Positions 16,327 to 24,303 are shown, numbered from the stretch's first letter. The stretch is DNA of 64,000 nt from Nocardia cyriacigeorgica GUH-2 (GCF_000284035.1 NC_016887.1:4216001-4280000), one strand, 5' to 3'. Numbers and translations: made by a program. The notes: generated by a model from the sequence alone, not told the origin.

Positions 16327-17436
16327 TCAGCCTTCGGCCGCCAACTGACCACAGGCCGCCGCGATCTCCTGACCGCGGGTATCGCGCACCGTGCAGGGCA
16401 CGCCCTTGGCGTTGACGCGGCGCACGAATTCCTGCTCCACCGGCTTCGGGCTGGCATCCCACTTGCTGCCCGGAGTCGGGTTCAGCGGAATCACGTTGAC
16501 GTGCACGCGGGAGCCGAGCGCCTTGTGCAGCTTCTCCCCCAGCATGTCCGCCCGCCACGGGTGATCGTTGATATCGCGAATCAGCGCGTACTCCACCGAC
16601 ACTCGGCGGCCGGTCTTGTCGGCGTAGTAGCGGGCGGCGTCGAGCACCTCGGCGACCGGCCAGCGGTTGTTCACCGGCACCAGCGTGTCCCGCAACTCGT
16701 CGTCGGGGGTGTGCAGCGAGACCGCGAGCGTCACCGACAGACCCTCATCGGCCAGCTTGCGAATGGCGGGCGCCAGCCCGACCGTCGACACCACCACATT
16801 GCGCTGGGAGATGCCCAGCCCGTCCGGCGCGGGCGAGGTGATCCGCCGCACCGCGTTCACCACTCGCTTGTAGTTGGCCAGCGGCTCGCCCATACCCATG
16901 AAGACGATGTTGGACAACCGGCCCGGACCGCCGTGCACCTCACCGTCGCGCAACGCGGCGGCCGCGGCCCGCACCTGGTCGACGATCTCGGCGGTCGACA
17001 GGTTGCGGTTGAGCCCGCCCTGACCGGTCGCGCAGAACGGGCAGGCCATGCCGCAGCCCGCCTGGCTGGAGATGCACAGCGTGGCGCGGTCCGGGTAGCG
17101 CATGAGCACGCTCTCCAGCAGGGTGCCGTCGCCGGCGCGCCACAGCGTCTTGCGGGTGTCGCCGTCATCGCAGGCCACATGCTTGACCGGCGTCAGCAGC
17201 GGCGGGAACAACGCCTCGGCGACCTTCGCGCGCAGCGGCGCGGGCAGGTCGGTCATCTGCTCCGGGTCGGCCTGCAGGCGCCCGTAGTACTGGCGCGCGA
17301 TCTGGTCGGCGCGGAAAGCGGGCAGCCCGAGTTCGGCCATCGCGGCGCGGCGGCCGTCGGCGTCCAGATCGGCCAGGTGGCGCGGCGGCATTCCACGGCG
17401 CGGGGCATCGAAAACCAGGGGCAGGGAGACGGTCAT
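16327..17436 (-). CDS. rlmN: 23S rRNA (adenine-2503-C2)-methyltransferase
   Basis: The 369-residue radical SAM enzyme shows the CxxxCxxC cluster motif in QAGCGMACPFCATG. Other RlmN segments are RYPDRATLCIS, LSNIVFMGMGEPLANY, GLGISQRNVVVSTVGL and the C-terminal NAKGVPCTVRDTRGQEI, which carries the second catalytic cysteine. It methylates A2503 of 23S rRNA and, in some bacteria, A37 of tRNAs, which influences translation accuracy and drug binding. It lies between DUF2631 and cdsA, as in mycobacteria (Rv2880c). Confidence 0.96.
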   Translation of the reverse strand: MTVSLPLVFDAPRRGMPPRHLADLDADGRRAAMAELGLPAFRADQIARQYYGRLQADPEQMTDLPAPLRAKVAEALFPPLLTPVKHVACDDGDTRKTLWRAGDGTLLESVLMRYPDRATLCISSQAGCGMACPFCATGQGGLNRNLSTAEIVDQVRAAAAALRDGEVHGGPGRLSNIVFMGMGEPLANYKRVVNAVRRITSPAPDGLGISQRNVVVSTVGLAPAIRKLADEGLSVTLAVSLHTPDDELRDTLVPVNNRWPVAEVLDAARYYADKTGRRVSVEYALIRDINDHPWRADMLGEKLHKALGSRVHVNVIPLNPTPGSKWDASPKPVEQEFVRRVNAKGVPCTVRDTRGQEIAAACGQLAAEG

Positions 17437-17559
17437 AGTTTCTCCAGTGTCCCATCTCGCGCGCCGTCGACCACATCACATCCCCCGAGACCGCCCGCGG
17501 AGCACGCCGTGGCCCCGGAAATCCCTGCGGGGGCGATAGCTATCCGGAATGATCGATAT

Positions 17560-17889
17560 ATGTCCACCCATGCCGCTGATCAGGTGCCCGAGCCGGACCC
17601 GATCCCGCAGACCGAACCGGTCGTCAAGCCCCGCGCCCGCCGCTCGCTGGAGAAGTCGAAGGCCGGCTACACCTGGGTCGGCCTCGTCGTGGCCGCGCTG
17701 CTGGGGATCGTGCTGATGATCTTCATCCTGCAGAACCTGGAGCGAGTCGAGGTCGACCTGCTGTTCTGGACCTTCGGGCTGCCGCTCGGGGTGTCGGTGC
17801 TGCTGTCGGTGATCGCCGGTGCCCTGGTGATGGCGCTGGTCGGCGGCGTGCGGATCATGCAGTTGCGCCGCGCCGCCAAACGGCCCTGA
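17560..17889 (+). CDS. LapA-type (DUF1049) membrane protein
   Basis: A 109-residue protein with a polar proline-rich N-terminus (residues 1-35) and then two transmembrane helices: YTWVGLVVAALLGIVLMIFILQN and LGVSVLLSVIAGALVMALVGG. The linker ERVEVDLLFWTFGLPLG is characteristic of LapA/DUF1049 proteins, and a basic tail follows. The E. coli relative LapA helps regulate lipopolysaccharide assembly; a role in actinobacteria is not established. ATG at 17560 is the first start that yields a family-like protein. Confidence 0.85.
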   Translation: MSTHAADQVPEPDPIPQTEPVVKPRARRSLEKSKAGYTWVGLVVAALLGIVLMIFILQNLERVEVDLLFWTFGLPLGVSVLLSVIAGALVMALVGGVRIMQLRRAAKRP

Positions 17890-17898
17890 CCGCCCGCC

Positions 17899-18855
17899 TC
17901 AGAGCAGGGTGCTGAGCACCAGCCAGGAGACGAACGCCGAGGGCAGCATCGAATCGAGCCGGTCCATGATGCCGCCGTGGCCCGGCAGCAGGGTGCCCAT
18001 GTCCTTGATGCCGAGTTCGCGCTTGATCTGCGATTCGATCAGATCGCCGATGGTCGCCACCAGCACCAGGCCCACGCCGAGCACCACACCGATCATCGAG
18101 TTGGCATCCAGCAGCAATGTCACGGTGAGCAGGCCACCGATGACGCTGAACACCAGCGAACCGCAGAACCCCTCCCACGATTTCTTCGGGCTGATCGAGG
18201 GCACCATCGGATGTCTGCCGAACAGCACACCCGCGACGTAACCGCCGACGTCGGAGCAGACCACCAGGATCATGAACGTCAGCACCCGCAGGTTGCCGTC
18301 CGGCTCCAGCAACAGCAGCACCGCGAACGCGGCGAGCAGCGGAATCCAGGCGAGGGTGAAGATCGCGATCGAGGTGTCGCGCAGGAAGTTACGCGGCGCG
18401 GTCTGCAGGCCGTGATCGAACAATCGCCACACCATGCAGACCAGCGCCGTGGCGGCGAACGCGCCCGCCACCCCTTCGGGACCGAACGGCCAGCCCAGCC
18501 AGAACACCGCCTGACCACCGACGATCAACGGGATCCGCGGCACCAGCACATCGGCTTCCCGCAGCCGCTTGGCGACCTCCCAGGTGGCCACCGCGATCGC
18601 GGCGCCGGCCACCCCGATGAACACCTTCGGCACGAACAGCAGGATCGCGATGAGCGAGAGCCCGAGACCGAACCCGACGATCAGCGCCGCGGGTAGGTTG
18701 CGACCGGCCCGCGACTTGGGTGCGGCGGGCTGCGGCGCGGCCGATTCGCGCACGCTCGGCGGCGTCTCCGCGGCACCGGTGGCAGCGGCATCAGAGGTGC
18801 CGTCGTCCGGTGCCTGCTGTCCCGCCGCACCGGCCGCAGCGGTGTTCTCGGCCAC
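17899..18855 (-). CDS. cdsA: Phosphatidate cytidylyltransferase (CDP-diacylglycerol synthase)
   Basis: An integral membrane enzyme making CDP-diacylglycerol from phosphatidate and CTP, the branch point for phosphatidylinositol, phosphatidylethanolamine and cardiolipin. Several hydrophobic helices follow a long polar Ala- and Pro-rich N-terminus. The family signature is in the C-terminal third: PKKSWEGFCGSLV, then SQIKRELGIKDMGTLLPGHGGIMDRLDS. GTG at 18855 (318 residues) is preferred since GGGA precedes it; the frame extends 20 codons further. It directly follows frr in the frr-pyrH region, as in mycobacteria. Confidence 0.95.
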   Translation of the reverse strand: MAENTAAAGAAGQQAPDDGTSDAAATGAAETPPSVRESAAPQPAAPKSRAGRNLPAALIVGFGLGLSLIAILLFVPKVFIGVAGAAIAVATWEVAKRLREADVLVPRIPLIVGGQAVFWLGWPFGPEGVAGAFAATALVCMVWRLFDHGLQTAPRNFLRDTSIAIFTLAWIPLLAAFAVLLLLEPDGNLRVLTFMILVVCSDVGGYVAGVLFGRHPMVPSISPKKSWEGFCGSLVFSVIGGLLTVTLLLDANSMIGVVLGVGLVLVATIGDLIESQIKRELGIKDMGTLLPGHGGIMDRLDSMLPSAFVSWLVLSTLL

Positions 18856-18923
18856 GATTGTCCCGTCGCTCAACTCGTCGTTTCCGTTTCGTCCCCCGCC
18901 CGGGCGGGCCCGCAAGATCTGGG

Positions 18924-19481
18924 TCAGACCTCGAGCAGTTCGGCTTCCTTGTGCTTGACCAGCTCGTCGACCTGGCCGACATACTTGGCGGTGGTCTTGT
19001 CGAGTTCCTTCTCGGCCCGGCCGACCTCGTCCTCGCCCGCCTCGCCATCCTTCTGGATGCGACCGAGTTCCTCCATCGCCTTGCGCCGCACATTGCGAAT
19101 CGCGACCTTGGCGTCCTCACCCTTGGACTTGGCCTGCTTGACCATCTCGCGACGGCGCTCCTCGGTGAGCTGCGGAACCGAGATACGCAGGATGTCACCG
19201 TTGTTGGTCGGGTTCACGCCGAGATCGGAGTTGCGGATCGCGGTTTCGATCGCACCCAGCTGCGCCTGCTCGTAGGGCTTGATCACCACCATCCGGGGCT
19301 CCGGCACGGTGATACTCGACATCTGGGTGATCGGGGTAGGCGATCCGTAGTAGTCGACCAAGACCCGGGAGAACATGCCCGGGTTCGCCCGACCGGTGCG
19401 GATGGTGCCGAGATCGTCCTTCGCCACCGAGACGGCCTTCTCCATCTTCTCCTCGGCGTCGAAGAGCGCTTCTTCAATCAC
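18924..19481 (-). CDS. frr: Ribosome recycling factor
   Basis: The 185-residue protein matches RRF throughout: IEEALFDAEEKMEKAVSVAK, LGTIRTGRANPGMF, the hinge and domain II segment YYGSPTPITQMSSI, and EERRREMVKQAKSKGEDAKVAIRN. It splits the post-termination ribosome together with EF-G. The GTG at 19481 is chosen over an in-frame GTG five codons upstream, because GGAGGA lies 7 bases before it and it gives the exact family length. The pyrH gene lies 51 bases upstream on the same strand. Confidence 0.97.
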   Translation of the reverse strand: MIEEALFDAEEKMEKAVSVAKDDLGTIRTGRANPGMFSRVLVDYYGSPTPITQMSSITVPEPRMVVIKPYEQAQLGAIETAIRNSDLGVNPTNNGDILRISVPQLTEERRREMVKQAKSKGEDAKVAIRNVRRKAMEELGRIQKDGEAGEDEVGRAEKELDKTTAKYVGQVDELVKHKEAELLEV

Positions 19482-19532
19482 GACCGTTTCCTCCACAGCG
19501 TCGTCATCGTCATGATCCGCGGGCTCGCGGGG

Positions 19533-20261
19533 TCAGGAACGAACCAATGTGCCGATCTTCTCACCGGCCACAGCCCGGGCGATATTGCCCTTGGTCAACA
19601 AATTGAACACCAGGATCGGCATCTGGTTGTCCATGCACAGACTGAAAGCCGTGGCGTCGGCGACCTTCAGGTCACGTTCGATCGCCTCTTTATGGGTGAT
19701 CTCGGTGTACATCGTCGCCGCCGGATCGACCCGTGGGTCAGCGGTGAACACGCCATCGACGGCCTTGGCCATCAGCACCACGTCGGCGCCGATCTCCAGC
19801 GCGCGCTGGGCCGCGGTGGTGTCGGTGGAGAAGTACGGCATACCCATACCGGCGCCGAAGATCACCACGCGGCCCTTCTCCAGATGCCGCTTGGCCCGCA
19901 ACGGCAGATACGGTTCGGCGACCTGACCCATGGTGATCGCGGTCTGCACCCGGGTGTCGATACCCTGCTTCTGCAAGAAGTCCTGCAGCGCAAGGCTGTT
20001 CATCACGGTGCCGAGCATGCCCATGTAATCGGAGCGGGCCCGCTCCATGCCACGTTCTTCGAGTTCGGCGCCGCGGAAGAAATTGCCGCCGCCGATCACC
20101 ACGGCCACCTGCACGCCGGTCTCGACGATTTCGGCGATCTGCTCGGCCACCGTCTGGACCACGTCCGGATCGAGTCCCACCTTGCCGCCGCCGAACATCT
20201 CACCGCCGAGTTTCAGCAGTACCCGGCGATATCCTGGGCGGTCGGTCCCCGGGTCGGTCAT
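19533..20261 (-). CDS. pyrH: Uridylate kinase (UMP kinase)
   Basis: The 242-residue protein is a bacterial UMP kinase of the amino-acid kinase fold. It starts with RRVLLKLGGEMFGGGKVGLD, then shows VIGGGNFFRGAELEERGMERARSDYMGMLGTVMN-type substrate residues, and GAGMGMPYFSTDTTAAQRA in the nucleotide region. It phosphorylates UMP to UDP for pyrimidine supply. ATG at 20261 follows AAGGAG at normal spacing; the longer frame upstream is an arginine-rich artefact. It is flanked by tsf and frr, the classic order. Confidence 0.97.
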   Translation of the reverse strand: MTDPGTDRPGYRRVLLKLGGEMFGGGKVGLDPDVVQTVAEQIAEIVETGVQVAVVIGGGNFFRGAELEERGMERARSDYMGMLGTVMNSLALQDFLQKQGIDTRVQTAITMGQVAEPYLPLRAKRHLEKGRVVIFGAGMGMPYFSTDTTAAQRALEIGADVVLMAKAVDGVFTADPRVDPAATMYTEITHKEAIERDLKVADATAFSLCMDNQMPILVFNLLTKGNIARAVAGEKIGTLVRS

Positions 20262-20391
20262 CGGTCTGGGTCTCCTTCGGCGATCGGCATCTTCTGGCTG
20301 GCGCCTGCCCGGGATCCGGGCCCGGCGGCGTCGGGCAGTCGGCAACGCAGAGCGTCCCTATCCTGCCTCATTCGGTTGGAGCGGCAGCAGA

Positions 20392-20432
20392 AGGCCCCCC
20401 GTCGACCGGATGATCGGTGCGACGAGGGGCCT
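20392..20432 (-). terminator. Hairpin terminator downstream of tsf
   Basis: AGGCCCCCCGTCG (20392-20404) pairs with CGACGAGGGGCCT (20420-20432) with one mismatch in 13. The 15-base loop can itself pair as ACCG/CGGT. It sits 23 bases past the tsf stop on the minus strand and separates tsf from pyrH. There is no clear T-run, as is common in actinobacteria. Confidence 0.7.
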
Positions 20433-20454
20433 GCTCGCTCTGTGCGCGAGGGCT

Positions 20455-21279
20455 CTAGCTCGCGCCGACCTCGAACCGGGCGAAGCGGGTCACGGTGACA
20501 CCGGCCTCGTCCAGCAGGGCCTTGACGGTCTTCTTCGAATCGGTGACCGACGCCTGCTCGAGCAGGACGACGTCCTTGAAGAAGCCGTTGACGCGGCCCT
20601 CGGTGATCTTCGGCAGCGCGGCCTCGGGCTTGCCTTCCTCCCGAGCGGTCTGCTCGGCGATGCGGCGCTCGTTCTCCACGATGTCGGCCGGAACCTCGTC
20701 GCGGGTCACGTACTTGGCCTTGAGGGCGGCGACCTGCATGGCGGCGGCGCGCGCGGCCTCGGCGGCGGCGTCACCGGAGCCGGTGTACTCGACCAGCACG
20801 CCGACGGCCGGCGGCAGGTCCGAGGCCCGCTTGTGCAGGTAGGTGGCGACGGTGCCGTCGAAGGCGACGACCCGGCGCAGCTCCAGCTTCTCGCCGATCT
20901 TGGCGGCCAGTTCCTGCACCGCGGCGTCGACGGTCTTGCCGCCCAGGTCCAGCGCCTTCAGCGCCTCCAGGTCGGCCGGCTTGGCGGCCGCGGCGGCGGT
21001 GACGATCTGGTCGGCCAGCGCCTGGAACTCGGCGTTCTTGGCGACGAAGTCGGTCTCGGAGTTGATCTCGACCATCACGCCGTCCTTGGCGACGACCAGG
21101 CCCTCGGCGGTGGTGCGCTCGGCACGCTTGCCGACGTCCTTGGCGCCCTTGATGCGCAGCAGCTCGACGGCCTTGTCGAAATCACCGTCGGTCTCGGCCA
21201 GCGCGTTCTTGCAGTCCATCATCCCGGAGCCGGTCAGCTCCCGGAGCCGCTTCACGTCAGCGGCGGTGTAGTTCGCCAT
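20455..21279 (-). CDS. tsf: Translation elongation factor Ts
   Basis: The 274-residue EF-Ts begins ANYTAADVKRLRELTGSGMMDCKNAL and contains the nucleotide-exchange core segments VEINSETDFVAKNAEF and VLLEQASVTDSKKTVKALL. It recycles EF-Tu-GDP to EF-Tu-GTP. ATG at 21279 has GAAGGAG upstream; the extra upstream codons in the frame are non-family. It follows rpsB with a 96-base gap that contains a strong hairpin, suggesting differential expression of the two genes from one transcript. Confidence 0.97.
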   Translation of the reverse strand: MANYTAADVKRLRELTGSGMMDCKNALAETDGDFDKAVELLRIKGAKDVGKRAERTTAEGLVVAKDGVMVEINSETDFVAKNAEFQALADQIVTAAAAAKPADLEALKALDLGGKTVDAAVQELAAKIGEKLELRRVVAFDGTVATYLHKRASDLPPAVGVLVEYTGSGDAAAEAARAAAMQVAALKAKYVTRDEVPADIVENERRIAEQTAREEGKPEAALPKITEGRVNGFFKDVVLLEQASVTDSKKTVKALLDEAGVTVTRFARFEVGAS

Positions 21280-21317
21280 CGGGGGCGAGCCTCCTTCGAA
21301 AAGGGTAGGTACCGGGC

Positions 21318-21355
21318 AGTGGTGGCCACTATGGCGGTGCCATGTGGCCACCACT
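21318..21355 (-). terminator. Strong intercistronic hairpin between rpsB and tsf
   Basis: AGTGGTGGCCAC (21318-21329) pairs perfectly with GTGGCCACCACT (21344-21355). Inside it, ATGGC (21331-21335) pairs with GCCAT (21339-21343), leaving a three-base loop and a single bulged base. The result is a 17-base-pair stem. It lies between the rpsB stop and the tsf ribosome site on the minus strand. It may be an attenuating terminator, an mRNA stabiliser, or a protein-binding element. Confidence 0.7.
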
Positions 21356-21375
21356 GGAACAGCGAGTGACGAAAC

Positions 21376-22209
21376 TCAGGCCTCGGCCGGGGTCTCGGTC
21401 TGGGCGGCCTCGGCAGCGGGGGCCTCGGCGGCGGGGGCGGCCTGCGCCAGCAGCTCCTGCTCCCACTCGGCCAGCGGCTCGCCTGCGCCCGCCTCGGGCT
21501 TGTCGTCACCGGTGGCGCGGCCGGCGCGGGCCTGCACACCTTCGGCGACGGCGGAGGCGACGACCTTGGTCAGCAGCGCGGCCGAACGGATCGCGTCGTC
21601 GTTGCCCGGGATCGGGTAGTCGACCAGGTCGGGATCGCAGTTGGTGTCCAGGATCGCGATGACCGGGATGTTCAGCTTGCGGGCCTCGCCGACGGCGATG
21701 TGCTCCTTGTTGGTGTCGACGACCCAGATGGCCGAAGGCACCTTCTGCATGTCGCGGATACCGCCGAGGGTGCGGTCGAGCTTGTTCATCTCACGCGTGA
21801 GCATGAGGATTTCCTTCTTGGTGCGACCCTCGAAGCCACCGGTCTGCTCCATGGCCTCGAGCTCCTTGAGGCGCTGCAGGCGCTTGTGCACGGTGGAGAA
21901 GTTGGTCAGCATGCCGCCCAGCCAGCGCTGGTTGACATACGGCATCCCGACGCGGGTGGCCTCGGCCGCGATCGACTCCTGGGCCTGCTTCTTGGTGCCG
22001 ACGAAGAGCACGGTGCCGCCGTGGGCAACAGTCTCCTTGACGAACTCGTAGGCCTTGTCGATGTAGGTCAGCGTCTGCTGCAGGTCGATGATGTAGATGC
22101 CGTTGCGGTCGGTGAAGATGAACCGCTTCATCTTCGGGTTCCAGCGGCGGGTCTGGTGCCCGAAGTGTGCGCCGCTGTCGAGCAGCTGCTTCATGGTTAC
22201 GACAGCCAT
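21376..22209 (-). CDS. rpsB: 30S ribosomal protein S2
   Basis: The 277-residue protein begins AVVTMKQLLDSGAHFGHQTRRWNPKM and contains the S2 segments FIFTDRNGIYIIDLQQTL, RWLGGMLTNFSTV and DTNCDPDLVDYPIPGNDDAIRS. The C-terminal 45 residues are an Ala- and Glu-rich extension (EAPAAEAAQTETPAEA) common in actinobacterial S2. ATG at 22209 follows GAGAG. The upstream 368 bases form a long leader or promoter region with a possible small hairpin (CCCGATC acga GATCGGG on the transcribed strand) and two DnaA boxes. Confidence 0.97.
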   Translation of the reverse strand: MAVVTMKQLLDSGAHFGHQTRRWNPKMKRFIFTDRNGIYIIDLQQTLTYIDKAYEFVKETVAHGGTVLFVGTKKQAQESIAAEATRVGMPYVNQRWLGGMLTNFSTVHKRLQRLKELEAMEQTGGFEGRTKKEILMLTREMNKLDRTLGGIRDMQKVPSAIWVVDTNKEHIAVGEARKLNIPVIAILDTNCDPDLVDYPIPGNDDAIRSAALLTKVVASAVAEGVQARAGRATGDDKPEAGAGEPLAEWEQELLAQAAPAAEAPAAEAAQTETPAEA

Positions 22210-22577
22210 GGCTCTCGTATCTCTCTTTCGTTGCCGGTTGACGCAGCAAGCCGGCGGCCTGCTGCCCTGGCGCCCCGAACCGCCGGACCCGATCTCGTGA
22301 TCGGGACCAGCCGACGATTCCCCGTCCATTGCTGCGCTGGCGCGACCGGGCACACTTCTCGGGGAAGTGCGGCCGGATCGATCAGCGCCAGTCGAACGAG
22401 TACGGTGGCGCGCGAAGTCGGTCCATGGGAAACACAGACCGCGCGAACAGTCTACGGCGTCGATCACCACCATTGAAATCGCCCTGGTGAATGGGTGTTT
22501 ATCCACAACCGCCGAGGTTGTCCACAGGTGCCGGATCGGGGATGTTCCGCCGACGATATCCGGGCCACTGTTGACCC
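22210..22577. other. 368-base rpsB upstream region without a gene
   Basis: This interval separates the divergent rpsB gene and the plus-strand repeat protein gene. No coding frame is convincing. It should contain the rpsB promoter. On the minus strand near the rpsB start, CCCGATC and GATCGGG can form a 7-base hairpin that might be a leader element. Two DnaA-box sequences lie towards the far end. Confidence 0.5.
22499..22526 (+). promoter_or_regulatory. Pair of DnaA boxes
   Basis: TTATCCACA (22499-22507), identical to the classical DnaA-box consensus, is followed 19 bases later (start to start) by TTGTCCACA (22518-22526), the form common in actinobacterial origins. Both point the same way, upstream of rpsB. 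Two boxes do not make an origin; DnaA titration or DnaA regulation of a nearby gene is more likely. Confidence 0.6.
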
Positions 22578-23225
22578 ATGACACCTCCTTGCGATCCCTC
22601 CCGTGCACTCGTCACTGCCGGCTGCTGTGCTGCGCGCGGCGATGTGGCGATCACGTCTGACACCGTGGCTGTTCATGCGACCAGCGGTACCGGAATCACG
22701 CCTCACGTCGCGGCCGTTCATGCGACCGGCGGTGCCGAAACCACGCCTCACGCCGCGGCCGTTCACGCGACCGGCGGTGCCGTAACCACGCGCGACACCC
22801 TGGCCGTTCATGCGCCCGGCGATGCCGGAACCACGCGAGACACCACGCGCGACGACACCCTGGCCGTTCACGCGCCGGATGCCGGAACCACGCCTGCGGC
22901 CGTTCAGCCACGCTCTGTGGGGCGCCCGCCGGTAGCCGGCAGGATCCATGCGCCGGATCCCCGGTTTCGAGGCTCGTGGTGGCGGAGGTACGGCGGCACA
23001 CGCGTACTCCGGCGGCTGGTGTCGGGGTTGCTGCCGTTGGGGCTGTTGGTGGGACTTTTCGTGGCTACGGTTCCCGACCGTGAGGTGGCCGCCGCGCCGG
23101 CCCAGGGCCGACAACCGAGCGAGTGTGCTGCGCTCAGCAGCGGATCGGCCTGTGTGCTGGGGCCGTTACTGCGCGGATTGGTGCGCACCGCGCCATTGCC
23201 ACGCACGCCCTCCGAATCGCGATGA
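22578..23225 (+). CDS. Hypothetical protein with 15-residue tandem repeats and one transmembrane segment
   Basis: A frame of 215 codons, no family recognised. Residues about 30-110 are imperfect repeats of AVHATGGAETTPHAA; the repeat lengths 45, 45, 45, 60 and 36 bases are all multiples of three, so the frame is kept. A basic stretch (WWRRYGGTRVLRR) precedes a transmembrane segment (LVSGLLPLGLLVGLFVATVP) and a short tail with two cysteines. GC at third codon positions is ordinary in the repeat part and high in the membrane part, so the true start could lie within it. The stop is six bases before the M23 peptidase start, which suggests an operon. Confidence 0.45.
   Translation: MTPPCDPSRALVTAGCCAARGDVAITSDTVAVHATSGTGITPHVAAVHATGGAETTPHAAAVHATGGAVTTRDTLAVHAPGDAGTTRDTTRDDTLAVHAPDAGTTPAAVQPRSVGRPPVAGRIHAPDPRFRGSWWRRYGGTRVLRRLVSGLLPLGLLVGLFVATVPDREVAAAPAQGRQPSECAALSSGSACVLGPLLRGLVRTAPLPRTPSESR
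22671..22901 (+). repeat. In-frame 45-bp imperfect tandem repeat (5 units)
   Basis: Units start at 22671, 22716, 22761, 22806 and 22866, each opening with GTTCAYGCG. Unit lengths are 45, 45, 45, 60 and 36 bases. The expansion in unit four and the contraction in unit five are both multiples of three. The repeats encode the N-terminal part of the hypothetical membrane protein at 22578. Confidence 0.85.
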
Positions 23226-23231
23226 GTGCCG

Positions 23232-23780
23232 ATGGAACGTGTAGCCGGGCGACTCGGTTCATTGCTGCTGACCGGGTTTCTGCTCGCGGCGGGTGGGGCG
23301 GCGGCCGAGGCGGCGCCATCCGCGCGATTCGATTGGCCGTTGCGGCCGCGGCCCGCGGTGGAGCGGCGGTTCGAGAAGCCGCCGCAGAACTGGCTGCCCG
23401 GGCATCGCGGGGTGGATCTCGCGGGTTCGCCCGGGCAGCCCGTGCTCTCGGCGGGCGACGGGATCGTGGTCTTCGCGGGCTCGGTCGCCGGCAAACCAGT
23501 GGTCTCGGTCGACCACGCGGGCGGGCTGCGCACCACCTACGAGCCGGTGACGGCGGAAGTCCCGGTCGGTCGCCGGGTCTCGCGGGGCAGTCGGATCGGG
23601 GTGCTGGAGGCCGGGCACGAAGGCTGCGCGGCCGCGGCCTGTCTGCATTGGGGTCTGCGTCGCGAGTCGAACGGCCGCGGTGGACGCGAATACCTGGATC
23701 CGCTGGGGCTGTTGCAACTGGGGCCGCTGCGGTTGAAGCCGTCGGGTGCTGCTTCCCCGAAGCAGGCCCACCGGCGATGA
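23232..23780 (+). CDS. M23 family metallopeptidase-like secreted protein (Rv2891-like)
   Basis: The 182-residue protein has a signal peptide (LGSLLLTGFLLAAGGAAAEA) and an LytM/M23 domain: FDWPLRPRPAVERRFEKP, the zinc-binding HRGVDLAGSPGQPVLSAGDG with its His and Asp, and near the end CLHWGLR. In classical M23 enzymes that last motif is HxH; here the first His is Cys, while the zinc-ligand His remains. It may therefore have altered or no hydrolase activity, though some actinobacterial relatives seem to share this change. It is predicted to act on peptidoglycan outside the membrane. ATG at 23232 is preferred over a GTG at 23226 that abuts the preceding stop. Confidence 0.85.
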   Translation: MERVAGRLGSLLLTGFLLAAGGAAAEAAPSARFDWPLRPRPAVERRFEKPPQNWLPGHRGVDLAGSPGQPVLSAGDGIVVFAGSVAGKPVVSVDHAGGLRTTYEPVTAEVPVGRRVSRGSRIGVLEAGHEGCAAAACLHWGLRRESNGRGGREYLDPLGLLQLGPLRLKPSGAASPKQAHRR

Positions 23781-23787
23781 TCGACGC

Positions 23788-24303
23788 ATGCAGAACCCGG
23801 AGGATCCGCCGTTCACCTACGCCGAGGTCGGCGCCACGAAAGGCCCGCTCCCCGACGGCTATCACCAGTTCACGGTGCGCCGCCACATCGGCCACGGCCG
23901 AGCGCTGTTCGATGTGGCCGCCGACGCCGTCAACGCCTACCGCATGCAGCGCGGCACCGGCATCTTCCACTCCGCGAGCACACCGACCGCCGAACCGGGC
24001 ACCCTGCTCACGGTGCGCCTCGGCCTCGGCACGCTGGCGATCACCGCCCCATGCCGAGTGGTGTACGTCCTCGACGAGCCGAACCGCCGCGGCTTCGCCT
24101 ACGGCACCCTTCCCGGCCATCCCGAGTCCGGAGAGGAACTGTTCGCGGTCGAATACGACCCCTCCGACGACAGCGTCCACGGCCTCGTCACCGCCTTCTC
24201 CCGCGGCGCCACCTGGTACACCCGCCTCGGCGGCCCGGCGACCCGGCTCATCCAGCGCATCGTCGCAGGTAGATACATCGCTGCCCTGCCGCATTCGGGG
24301 TGA
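23788..24303 (+). CDS. DUF1990 family protein
   Basis: The 171-residue protein matches DUF1990: FTYAEVGATKGPLPDGYHQFTVRRHIGHG near the N-terminus, AVNAYRMQRGTGIF, and then FAYGTLPGHPESGEELFAVEY, with the C-terminal TRLIQRIVAGRYIAAL. The family is cytoplasmic, of unknown function, and related in fold to START-like or polyketide-cyclase proteins. ATG at 23788 lies 8 bases after the M23 stop and matches the family start. It is the last gene of the three-gene plus-strand unit beginning at 22578. Confidence 0.88.
   Translation: MQNPEDPPFTYAEVGATKGPLPDGYHQFTVRRHIGHGRALFDVAADAVNAYRMQRGTGIFHSASTPTAEPGTLLTVRLGLGTLAITAPCRVVYVLDEPNRRGFAYGTLPGHPESGEELFAVEYDPSDDSVHGLVTAFSRGATWYTRLGGPATRLIQRIVAGRYIAALPHSG

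Noticed and set aside
22210..22577. Replication origin, suggested by the DnaA boxes
   Set aside because: Only two boxes, no AT-rich unwinding region, and no dnaA, dnaN or gyrase genes nearby.
22210..22600. Riboswitch or ribosomal leader upstream of rpsB
   Set aside because: Only one short hairpin is visible near the rpsB start; no known leader motif could be matched by eye.
22464..23114. Minus-strand frame of 216 codons with GRMNGRGVRRGFGTA-like repeats opposite the 22578 gene
   Set aside because: It is also kept open by the 45-bp repeats, but the opposite strand has a convincing membrane segment with high third-position GC and is close to the M23 gene.
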